Shown here in pieces: positions 46,219 through 55,328 of a stretch of DNA of 64,000 nt. The DNA lies in NCBI GenBank assembly GCA_963573305.1, contig OY754327.1, forward strand, positions 185,760,386 to 185,824,385, in the 5' to 3' direction. The position numbers and the translations under genes were made by a program. Below the pieces are notes generated by a model, which had not been told where the DNA came from, did no database searches, and saw only the letters and a list, made by a program, of their open reading frames with translations. The number at the start of each line of letters is the position of its first letter. Positions within the stretch are counted from its first letter, which is position 1. The stretch comes from Pyrrhosoma nymphula (lineage: Eukaryota > Arthropoda > Insecta > Odonata > Coenagrionidae).

Positions 46219-46379
46219 CTCCATTCACTAAGTTAGAATCATAATACTTTTCGAGTACGTAATTTACAAAGAATATCAAAGGAGACAGCTTTCAGGAAAA
46301 AAAGCTCGCTGCAAAAGTACCTGTTATCTAGTCCAGGCTTTCGGCATTGACAAATACGCATGAATCTCCCCATTAACTG

Positions 46380-46920
46380 TCCTTCTGCCGAAACCACTTT
46401 CGCCCCCCGCCCCAAAATCAAATCGGCGCGTGACGGAGCTCGGGAGAGAAGACGCCGTTCCCCCGGCAACTACTGCGCGTCCCCACCGAGAGGATTCTGC
46501 CCCCCCCTCCCCCCTCTAGGCGTCGCGACCACCCAACCCATACTGGACACACCTTGTGTCACGCGCCCCCGTCCAGCCGCTCCCAACCCCCTGGAGACAA
46601 ACAAACACCCACCACCCCCAAACCACCCTTCTGCATCCGCATGTTCGCCCCATCGCTTTTTTTTAAACCCCTTTCGCCCCCTATCTGACCCTCGCTCTCC
46701 CTCCCTCCTTTCCGGCCAAACCCTTTTTCCAATAAGGCTCCGTAATTTTTTGCTCTCCAAACCACGCACGAGATATGGGTGGGGGGTTACAATCTCTTCT
46801 CTTCACGGAACACGCAGGGATGAAAAGACGAGCGCACGCCCCCTTGCGCCCGGATATGACGTCGCCACGGCACGCTCCCCCCCCACCTCGTTATTGCTCT
46901 CCACGAGATCAAATGTGAAG
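46380..46920. other. GC-rich, C-run island
   Basis: C runs near 46500-46512 and 46880. A plus-strand frame of about 640 bases is Pro/Arg-rich without domain. Not called as a gene. Confidence 0.4.
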
Positions 46921-47093
46921 GAGAGCAACACGGCTCTTGCCTATTCCTGCTGCTCCTCTCTGACTGAGGGTCCATTAGATGGCGATACACTCCTTTGACA
47001 TAGGGAGTAGATTTTCGTTAAGGCTTCCGCGGAGTTTTGTTGATGAAGAGAATGGTTTTTCGAGTTTCCATCCGCGTATATCCATTTTTGATG

Positions 47094-47130
47094 GACAATA
47101 TTTCGCCAGCGTTCCAGCTAGCTTCTACAG
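47094..47130 (-). ncRNA. Hammerhead-like core, mutated (left arm)
   Basis: Minus strand: CTGTAGA (core A6 changed), stem II GCTAGC/GCTGGC with loop TGGAAC, GAAA, TATT, GTC. The changed core base should weaken or abolish cleavage. Confidence 0.6.
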
Positions 47131-47173
47131 GTCCGTTGGATTGCAGGGTTTGGTCCGTCCTTTTTATTATTGA

Positions 47174-47350
47174 AAAAAAGCCCGCTATTTCCCTAGAATC
47201 ATACGGGAGTCAATAGAGATAACAAAAACACCGCAAAATTTCAACCGAGAGGACGGCTACACCCTCGCCACCGCTTGGAAACGGCTCTTCAATAGTACCG
47301 ACCAATCACGACACACCTCCACCCGAAGGCGCGAAACCGGTATAACATAA
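47174..47350 (+). pseudogene. Penelope GIY-YIG endonuclease protein, C-terminal end
   Basis: The open frame reads ARYFPRIIRESIEITKTPQ then NFNREDGYTLATAWKRLF and ends at a stop at 47348-47350. The IREAIEI..NFNREDGY.L..AWK pattern is the conserved end of Penelope proteins, just after the GIY-YIG nuclease domain. Everything upstream (reverse transcriptase and most of the nuclease) is missing, replaced by the inverted repeat arm. No stop interrupts the surviving part. Confidence 0.85.
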
Positions 47351-47383
47351 AAAGGACGGACCAAACCCTGCAATCCAACGGAC

Positions 47384-47420
47384 CTGAGGAAGCTAGCTGG
47401 AACGCTGGCGAAATATTGTC
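47384..47420 (+). ncRNA. Hammerhead-like core (right arm)
   Basis: CTGAGGA, A, stem II GCTAGC/GCTGGC with loop TGGAAC, GAAA, a minimal TATTG segment, then GTC at 47418-47420. The core consensus CUGANGA and GAAA is met; stem III is nearly absent and stem I is poor, so activity is uncertain. Confidence 0.65.
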
Positions 47421-47482
47421 CATCAAAAATGGATATACGCGGATGGAAACCCGAAAAACCATTCTCTTCATAGGGAGTAGAT

Positions 47483-47951
47483 CATATTCGGACATACCGA
47501 GAGATAGGTACTGATTTGATTACGCTATGCGTAGCAGATATACATCCAAAATCAATTAATCGAAGAACGCGACCGTCAAACAGGCCTTAAAAATTTACAG
47601 AACAAAAATATATGAAACAGCAAAGTTGTTAATACGCTTAATTGGCGATGCACCAAAAGTAAAATATAGTTTAAAAATCTGGGCCCCGAGACTCGTTCTT
47701 CCAGCCTATAGCAAGCCGTGAGTTGGCGCAAGTTTCATCAGTCCCTACTCTCGTTTCCATGTGTCAGGGATTTTTGCTAGCGATGCATCGCCTCGCCTAT
47801 TTTGTGACGAAAATGTTATTATCGTTCTCCGCAGGGGAAAACATGCATTCATTAACGAAGGATTTCGCTATCGACGAGGAGAACGTCGCGACGCGTCGGT
47901 CCAACGGGTAGCGAATAGATGGAAATGGCTGGTGGTTTGGAAGTCGTGAAA
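47483..47951. other. No gene recognised
   Basis: Lies between two Penelope-type insertions. Overlapping short frames near 47723-47949 without motif. Confidence 0.4.
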
Positions 47952-48013
47952 CACTTCATTTGCGATAAGAAAGATAAAAAGTTTGTAAGATTTCACAGTA
48001 TATGTTAAACAAT

Positions 48014-48045
48014 GACCGGTTTCATCCAACAGTGGATATCATCAG
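48014..48045 (-). ncRNA. Hammerhead ribozyme core (left arm)
   Basis: Minus strand: CTGATGA, T, stem II ATCCA/TGGAT with loop CTGT, GAAA, short stem III ACCGGT, cleavage triplet GTC. All core bases are intact. Confidence 0.75.
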
Positions 48046-48077
48046 GTGATGATGCCCACTGTTGGATGAAACCGGTC
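48046..48077 (+). ncRNA. Hammerhead core, first base changed (right arm)
   Basis: Plus strand: GTGATGA (C3 changed to G), stem II CCCA/TGGA with loop CTGT, GAAA, ACCGGT, GTC. The C3 change should abolish cleavage unless compensated. Confidence 0.6.
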
Positions 48078-48644
48078 ATTATTATACATATCCTTGAAAT
48101 TTTACAGTTTTTATCTTTCTTAACGATGAGATTTCACAAAGTTGTGCCTATTGAATGCACTTAATTTGCGCTTTATAACTGTTCTACGCTTTATATATTT
48201 TAATTACACTAGTACTAGATACCATTACTTATCTATATTATTTATATTTGGTGATATTTTGATCTTCTTGCTGTTTTTTATCGGACACTTCATCTTCTGG
48301 CAACTCGGCCACTCATAATTAGAGCTAAATGCTTATATCTTCAGTTATTGTCATGAAAACCAAATCTTGAAACTACGCCCTCGTACCCTGGAAATAATGC
48401 TATCCTGTTCGAACCATGGATTATGTCTATACTATCAATTCTGCCTAAGAAAGACCATGTGCACGATATACCGCAGCGTATTTCCGTGACCCAAATGTTG
48501 AAAAGGACTACTGACGACCTGAAAATGACATTCCACAACCTTTCACAACATAGGATGCTGGATTATCAGCCAATTGAAGCCAAGGCAATCATAGCAGTGG
48601 CTGGCACATTCCCATATAATACTAGACAGAGGTCTAATAACTGA

Positions 48645-49024
48645 GGGTGGCTAGGATAATGCAGTAGTTAGGGTATTAACCTTCCATCCGGAGAGCCCGG
48701 GTTCGAATCCTGGCACTGGCTGAGATTTTCGTGGTTATGGAAGCACGAATCCTCCTCGGGTGCACGCGGAGATACCCTCAACTAAGGAACACCTCCCGGA
48801 TCGGACGGGAGAGCGACCCCTGGGTGACTTCCGCTGAAAAGTGAACCTATAGGCTAATAACTCTCCAACATTCTCCACCTTTCACTCATCCATTGCGCAA
48901 TGCTTCTATTATTATGTAACCATTGTATATATATGCACAATCTTTCACTCACCAACACCTACCTATCATTGATGGCGCATATGGCCTAAGCTGTCCGTCG
49001 CCGACCGAAATAACCAACCAACCA
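48645..49024 (+). mobile_element. tRNA-derived SINE with (AACC)n tail
   Basis: GGCTAGGATAATGCAGTAG then TTAGGGTATT forms an A-box region. GGTTCGAATCC at 48700-48710 is a perfect polymerase III B box at tRNA spacing. The body continues for about 300 bases (with GGTGCACGCGGAGATACC and GAGCGACCCCTGGGTGAC) and ends in AACCAACCAACC. A tRNA gene would stop after about 75 bases, so this is a SINE. The flanks TCTAATAACTGAG and TCTAATTTACGAAG may be a decayed target duplication. Confidence 0.78.
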
Positions 49025-49545
49025 TCTAATTTACGAAGTCTAGATGTGTAATTATTACAAATTAAAACATAAGAACCATTCGTAGTTTGGGATTTATAAA
49101 TCAGTACATATTTGGATTTTTTGTTTAGTCTAGTTTCAGAGCTGCAGTTTCTATTCTTTTCATTACTTTAAAAAACTTCCGAACTCACACTACGGGGTTT
49201 AAATAAAAGGGAACGTATTTCTTTGGAATTAGGTTCATTTTATTTTTGTAGTAAAAAAGTCAAAACTTCAAACCATTCCACATTTTATAAAATTAATGTC
49301 AAATTAGTTTCAATTTAGTTCCAATTAAAACCAACGAACCAGCTAAAGATCAGGCTTTCTGTGATTTTTTTTTCGAACTCGTTTTTCATATCTTGAAAAT
49401 TCATTGAACACCGATATTGTTCAGTATAATGCTCTATTGAAACAAAAGAACTTTCCTCACTTGAAGCAAACATTAGTTGGTATTACCCTACTCCTCTTAT
49501 TACGGAGCTATTGCGTTCAATGTTATTCTCTGTGAAATAAATAAG
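49025..49545. other. No gene recognised
   Basis: AT-rich, no structure seen. Confidence 0.4.
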
Positions 49546-49549
49546 GTAA

Positions 49550-49690
49550 ATATTTACAGCTACATTACCAGAAGAGAAGCTGGATCTAGGTTTTCCGGAG
49601 CAGCTGCGTGTGTCAATTAACATGACGACAGTTTCTCCCCCGTTATATGAGGCGTCTTCAGGTCGAAGTGACCAGAAGAGATTTATAAGA
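49550..49690 (-). mobile_element. Penelope-type terminal-repeat remnant with hammerhead-like core
   Basis: Minus strand: GACCTGAAGACGCCTC, loop, GGGGGAGAAACTGTC (core 49661-49627), then leader ending in GGAAAACCTAGATCCAGCTT. The GGAAAACC leader parallels the GGAAACCC leader of the element at 47.0 kb. One stem II pair is broken. Only one orientation is present here, so it is not a snap-back copy, or the other arm has been lost. Confidence 0.65.
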
Positions 49691-50420
49691 ATTGATAAAT
49701 CAATACCAAGGAACTACATTCTTTGCTTACAAATCGTAGAAAAACATTTTTCCTTTGAGGGACTTGTATAAGTGATATTAACCTAAATAAGCACCAAAGA
49801 TTGTTTTAGATCAGCATTTTTATACGATATAGGGGAACGATTACAATTAGATTTGATTTTAATTTGAAAAAAAAAGAGAAAATTCCCGCGTGAATGATAG
49901 AAAATTGTAAAAAATTCACGCAACACTAACTGACCCTCTGATACAGAGGTGTCGTGATTTAATCGCTCTTAAAATCAAATTCTGGAGGGCGATACGAATA
50001 GGATATCTCCTTCAGAAATGGAATAGTTATTAAATAAACTACTCGACCACGCTCGCGCCAATGGGGACAAGTTGTGAAAGGTGGGCGTGCATAAGTACGT
50101 ATTATTTCACGTCGAGGGGGAGGAAATGCATGCATGCCGGAATTAGATATTGCCTCCTGTAACGAAACATTTACCTGCGAGGGCTTTTATGTCGAAATTG
50201 TCATTTACCAGTAAACAGGTCGGGGGAATAACTACGCCAGCCCTACTTTTTGCATTTCCGACATTCCGTCGCTTCGTTGTCCGGCACAGTTGTCAACTTT
50301 CTCATTACGTCATAAGATTATGCCCCCATTAGTTTCCATTTTGTACACGCCCCAGTCTGTGTCTGAATCTGCCACTTCGATAAACCTCTCCATGCCATTG
50401 CTTGAAACTGAATCCATCAT
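49691..50420. other. No gene recognised
   Basis: AT-rich to about 50050. No domain in the short frames. Confidence 0.4.
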
Positions 50421-50425
50421 CACAT

Positions 50426-51000
50426 GAGAGAGAGAGAGATGGCGATATCGATGGCTATCGAGGGATGCGCCCCCCCCCCCCCCCCCCCCCCAGGCTTCCT
50501 CCATCGCCCACCCCCCTCCCCACTCAACGCCGCTTCTCGGAAAGGGCCGCTTGGCCCTCAGCCACTCCGAGCCGGAAACATCCGAGCAGTGTACCGGAAT
50601 GCCAAAATAATCCCCACCATAGCAACAAGATGGGGAAAGAGGATAGGTTTACTGTAAGAACTGTCGCTCGGACCGCCCTGGGAGCCTCCGGGGGCGGTTG
50701 CCCCCCCCCTCAACCCCCCGAACCTCTTTGGATGTGCACTCAACCACCACCAAAGCGAAGATCGAGAGGCGGGGGCAGGGAGGGGGTGGGGGCGGACGGA
50801 GGGGAGGGTAGACGAAGCCCCCGCCGCCCTGAGTGATGTCACCTCCGTGCGGCAGGGGGAGGGATCGTCTCCCCCCGCCCACCTGACCCACCCCAATCGC
50901 AAAAAAAACACCCCCGACCACTCCGCCAAACGCCCCCTCCCCCCTCTAGACGGCGGCACCACCTTAGGGAGTCACTTGATGCGCACGGCAAGTGGCCGGG
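50426..51000. other. GC-rich island with 22-C run and GAGA-GATGGC motif
   Basis: Begins with GAGAGAGAGAGAGATGGC (50426-50443) followed by ATATCGAT. A run of 22 C lies at 50470-50491, with more C and G runs to 50950. Open frames on both strands are Pro/Gly/Arg-rich shadows. Regulatory function is only a guess. Confidence 0.45.
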
Positions 51001-51109
51001 AAACAAATCGAATCGGGAGCTTTGAGCAATCTTAACTTCTTCCACGTGCTCGAAAACCAAAATCACATCCACGGGAGAAACCTCTAAGAAATTGCAAGTT
51101 CAAGCTTCA

Positions 51110-51900
51110 ATATTCAAGATTATTCTCAATAAAGTAATATTCAAATTACAATAATGTGGGGTAAACAAAAAACAGAGAATTGGATATGTGATTTTCTAAC
51201 CAACCGTAAACAAAAAGTAGCTATCGACGGCATTGATTCTAACGCGGCTAGAGTTACATACGGCAACCCGCGAGAAAGCGACTTGGGCCGCCCCCTTGTA
51301 TTCCTTATTTATACAATGGACAGCAACAGACTAAGAGACCTCTAGAGTTAGGAGAAAGCATCTAGAGTATGTAGCAAAATTAGATTGTTTGTAGATGATA
51401 TTGTCATCTACCGAGAAATTGCCACGAATGCTGACTTAGGAGTTCTTTCATAGGACCTTAGCGACATTAGCTCGAGGTGTCTTGAGCAGATACCCTGACT
51501 TAATCTTAGTAAATGTACTGCAGCACACTTCTTACGAAAGAAATTACATCGACAAATTATATATTAAGTGGAAGAGGTAAACGTAAAGAAGACTGATGAA
51601 GTCAAATACCTGGCAATCACCTTGACTTCAGACCACGGGAGAAACATTCAAGAAACATTTGCGGCGTGGCATTGAAGAAGACGCTAGGATTGAAATCAAG
51701 CGAATATTTGGAAGGTTCTCCGATGATGAAAGAGTGAAAGGGAGAGATGTTCTACTTAGCTCCGCTTAGGCCACCTCTGCGAGCATTTGGGACACTGCGC
51801 AGAAAGATTTAATTCGTGAAGTGAACATTCAATACAGAGGTAAGCCGCAAGAACTGCTACGAGCGAATAGAAAGCGTCGCAAAGCTGATGCATAGGACTA
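51110..51900 (+). pseudogene. CR1/Jockey-type LINE reverse transcriptase remnant
   Basis: Reads WICDFLTNRKQKVAIDGIDS then a GVPQGS-like block decayed to YGNPRESDLGRPLVFLIY. RLFVDDIVIYREIA follows, the catalytic FVDD box (about 51385-51425), then LSKCTAAHF and DEVKYLAITLTSDHG. These are consecutive RT blocks of the same family as 8455-10010, sharing DNA similarity (CAAATTACAATRATGTG at both). Stops and frameshifts are frequent after 51345. Confidence 0.83.
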
Positions 51901-51904
51901 TTAT

Positions 51905-52480
51905 TATAATTATTAGATAATACAGTTACAAGTTGACCCTATGGCCAGGTGGTAACTTAAAATAAATATAAAGGTATTAGATAATACATATTAATTTTTA
52001 AAAACCAATAAAAATACATGTCATGGATTAGAGTCTTTTTGTGAAGCACCTGACATTATTCGGGAATGGATTTAAAACATTTGAACCTAAGCTATTCCAT
52101 GATTCCACCCCTCTGTTCAAGAAGGAGAAGTTCTCCCAGTCAATTCTCTGTTTGGGGGGGGGGTCGATTTTAAAGCCATGGTCCTTCCTATAGAAGTAAG
52201 CCAGATATCTTAGCCTCCCTGTGCTATCCACCCAGGCAGTTTCCCCAACATATGCTTTATATATTGCCTTCAGCCGCGAGATAATCCTTCCCTCTCTCAG
52301 CGATTCCCAGCATAATTTAGTGATCATTGCACTAACGCTGGATTCTCTATTATAATTTCCCATTACAAATCTTGCCGCCCTCCTTTGGACCTTTTCTAAT
52401 TAGGCTGGGAGCCGTTCAGATACGCTGAGGCCACAGGTTTGCCTGAGGTTGATGGAAAAATTCAGATCAAGCAAGTTAAG
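51905..52480 (-). pseudogene. CR1/Jockey-type LINE, C-terminal end, opposite orientation
   Basis: On the minus strand: LEKVQRRAARFVMGNYNRES followed by SSVSAMITKLCWESLREGRI, and ending FLNRGVESWNSL. This is the conserved tail of CR1/Jockey ORF2 proteins (RRAARFV ... W.SL..RR ... F..R....WN.L). 52363-52028 is uninterrupted. The part to about 51905 is probably its 3' untranslated region. It lies tail-to-tail with the LINE at 51110-51900. Confidence 0.8.
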
Positions 52481-54564
52481 AAAGACGCATTGCCGAACTC
52501 ACAGGTGTGGTGATTCCTTCTTTCACCATTAGTGATAACGTCTAAAACAGTGTGACACTAACATAAGACACACCGTCTACAAACAATTCACTCAATTTGT
52601 CCCCCCCCCCTACTTTTCCCAATTCCCTACTATTCCACGACTGGTGCCCTAACACCCTCTGCGGCACACCTCTGTGACGGCTCGCAGGGTGGTACTTAGA
52701 CGTAGATGAATGCTAATATCCGTTTAGTCTTAACATGCGTCGTAAAATGCTCGTTTTTACTCAATCATGACTTTGTTTAGCAAGTTCCCTGAGTCCAATG
52801 GTCGGGCATATATTTAAAAGTTGTTCATGTCTTTGCGTAGAAAAACATTACATGAACTGAAAACCTACCTAATATTCTTTTTTGCTATCTCAGTAAATGG
52901 CGAAGGAAAGGTAAACATAAGTAAATTAAATGCTTTTTTTTTCTCACTAATCGAAGGTTTGTTTAAGCTATTGCTGCGATTGCTCCTCCCAATAGCTCAA
53001 TATACCAATAGCTCCGTTAATAAATTATGTGATGATAATATTTTTATATGTTAAGTAGCTCCGTTAGCTTAGAAGTGACGCATTACTTGCTCTAATACAA
53101 GAACTCGTATTATCATGCCTACACAATATACCTAGTAGCAAGGCAACATGACTCACTTTGTACATCAACCAACACAGCCAAAAGCAGTTATTCGTGCAAC
53201 ACGCCTACGCTGCTCAGAATGGTGACTCATAATTTTAAGTGATGGAACTGTGATGACCGCCACGCCACCGCGAGGTTGAGTTGCGTGTGGTGATTGTGAC
53301 GTCATGCTCCCGCTTCACCTCTATGTCCCCTAGCCGCTCCCTTCCCCCCGCTCGCGTCCAGAGAGTGATTCCCCAGGAAAACCAGATCGTCTCACAGCCA
53401 CCGCCACCGCTAATGGATCCGAGGAGAGGGCATTGTCTCCAGCACCCCCATCTCTCGCCCCCTACCCACTGGACGGGAAGACAAGACGGGCAGCAGCCCC
53501 TGCCATCCTCCCCATTGTGTCGGGCATACAGTGTTGACGGAGAGGTCTCTGCCGCCTTCAGGTGCGCGTAATGGAAGAGATGTGTCGTCGTGGCAAACGT
53601 GAGATGGGGGAGGGGGATGTGGGCGACCCCCCAGGGGGGATGACGGGGGGGGGGGGATCCAAATGTTATTTGTGACATTTCGATGTTTTTGGCGCCAAAG
53701 CGTTGCCAGGACAAACAACCGCCGCCCGACACGAACGACACTCGCCCCTTGGGTAAGAGAGCGGCATGATGATGCACGCAGGCAAAGGTGCAGAGAGAGA
53801 ACGGAGCCACCGTCGCTTAGTTTTTTTTTAATTTTCCGCTTATTCGCTGGATTTTCAATCAACCTCCTTGGGAGACTATCAAAGCTAATTTTGGGATTCT
53901 TGTTCGGCCGAAAAGAGGCTTCACATGCTGACAGACCTAATATGTTTAGATTTTGAAAATACAAGGTTACTTCCGTGAATAGGATGAGTTTTGATTGGTC
54001 GTGGGTCTTTCTCAAGGCCGTAAGCAATGAACGGATTATTACTTTTTAATTAGCAACGATGTACTCACTTAAAATTTCCCAGGAGCCGCGATCGACTTCA
54101 GTAAATCTATTTCTTCTTCAAGAGTGAACATGAAATCGGTAAAAAAGAGATGGTAACCTTTTCCAAGGTTATGTAAAAAAATTTTGCCATGAACTTTTTG
54201 CGGAGCAACATATTATATTGAAACGAAGCCTGTATAGTGTGGGAAAAGGAAGATATTCCAGCACAAAAAAATATCACGTAATGATAACACTATTTCTTTT
54301 CCCACCCCATGTTTATTTCAATTGAAGGAATTTTACTTTTCATTGATGTCGTGGAATTGCATACTTTCGGATGACAAATGTCATTACTCATTTCCTAAAG
54401 TTTTCCCTAAGTTTTCAGCGCTGATATATACGAAATGCATGGTTATGCTCCCGAAAATAAGTTTTCCCCCTTCACATCTATCTCTTCACGTGCTCTGCCT
54501 ACACGACTCGCTCGAAAATAACAATGTAAACCTTAAAACTAAAGTCTCAAAACGTTAAATATTA
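52481..54564. other. No gene; GC-rich patch at 53240-53700
   Basis: AT-rich flanks and a GC-rich central patch with G runs near 53646. Overlapping frames on both strands (53235-54027) are unstructured. Confidence 0.4.
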
Positions 54565-54574
54565 ATTAAATTTA

Positions 54575-54689
54575 TGGATGAAGGCGATACATTGTGGAAC
54601 TTCCGGAAGTTAAACATAGTAAATGAAACAAACTTTGTAAGACATAAAGCTGTGTGGAATGTACAAAGTTTGTTTCATTAGCCTTCAAT
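54575..54689. mobile_element. Short snap-back remnant of Penelope-type leader
   Basis: AATGAAACAAACTTTGTA (near 54622-54639) recurs as its exact complement (near 54663-54680) around a 22-base loop. The arms match the leader of the 46.0-kb copy (TGTGGAAT-ACAAAGTTT). A 10-bp duplication ATTAAATTTA flanks it (54565-54574 and 54690-54699). The ribozyme itself is absent. Confidence 0.65.
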
Positions 54690-54820
54690 ATTAAATTTAG
54701 TCCTGGACAAGTACAAAAAAATAAGTATTTTTGAATGAATGTGACTAGAAAATACTGAGTAAAATTGCTTCTTTTACGCACATGGTGGTAAATTACTTTT
54801 AATGATGGTAAATAATTACT

Positions 54821-55317
54821 CATCATAGTATTACAATCCTAGGATTGGTATATTGCAGCCCTCCATTTCGCCTTTGACTGGTGTACCCTTCCCAGTAGTC
54901 CCCACCCGGAGATCCGATTGGGGGACTATTTTACCTCCGGAATTTTTTACCGGGAAGGATGCCATCACGTCATGCTTGAATGCAAGGCTGCATTTTCTAG
55001 GGAGGTTAATGTGGTGATTTCCCGTTGCCTTCCACATCGCAGTACTCCGACCGATTCCGTGAACTTCACTCTCGCCCGAAGCTGTAGCAGTTAAGTATCC
55101 TCTGGATCTTCGCCATCAATGCCTTCTGGTGAAACTGCTGCCTTTCACCAGTGGAGCCGAGAAGTTAAGAATAGCTTGCCGTGACTTCCAAAATTTCCAG
55201 AAAATAATTTATCTTTGTATAATCTTTCAAAATTTGAAGAATTGGAGGCACCAGGAGAAACCTGCGACCTTCGAATTGGGAGTCGGTCATGCTAACCACT
55301 ACACCACCGCCGCCCCC
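54821..55317 (-). mobile_element. tRNA-derived SINE, about 497 bp, with target duplication
   Basis: Minus strand: the head GGTGGTGTAGTGGTTAGC (A box, 55289-55306) and a decayed B box GGTCGCAGGTTTCTCC (55254-55269). A body includes GTCCCCCAATCGGATCTCCG, a segment I associate with the 5' region of arthropod RTE-like LINEs. The tail carries CCAATCCTAGGATTG. An 11-bp duplication AAATAATTACT bounds it (54810-54820 and 55318-55328). The tail recurs at 39232-39300. Confidence 0.75.
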
Positions 55318-55328
55318 AAATAATTACT

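Larger units (their letters stand above)
47013..47468 (+). mobile_element. Truncated Penelope-like element with inverted terminal repeats
   Basis: A 456-bp insertion with a 14-bp duplication CATAGGGAGTAGAT (46999-47012 and 47469-47482). It consists of an inverted repeat arm (about 47042-47167), the C-terminal end of the endonuclease reading frame (47174-47350), and a direct arm (about 47350-47463). Each arm holds a hammerhead-like core and leader ending in AACC-GAAAAACCATTCTCTT. This is the clearest copy linking the snap-back arms to a Penelope protein. The family differs from the CTAGGT-type ribozyme copies nearby, so at least two Penelope families have used the same layout here. Confidence 0.86.
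47965..48157. mobile_element. Snap-back Penelope-type insertion centred on its ribozyme
   Basis: A 193-bp palindromic insert bounded by a 13-bp duplication with one mismatch (CACTTCATTTGCG at 47952-47964, CACTTAATTTGCG at 48158-48170). The arms carry hammerhead cores in opposite orientation plus leader with AAGATAAAAAG / CTTTTTATCTT. The mirror axis falls between 48045 and 48046, at the first base of the CUGANGA box of both arms. Confidence 0.83.

Noticed and set aside
48645..48720. Functional tRNA gene
   Set aside because: The A and B boxes are good, but I could not form an acceptor stem closing the head, and the sequence continues into a SINE body with an (AACC)n tail.
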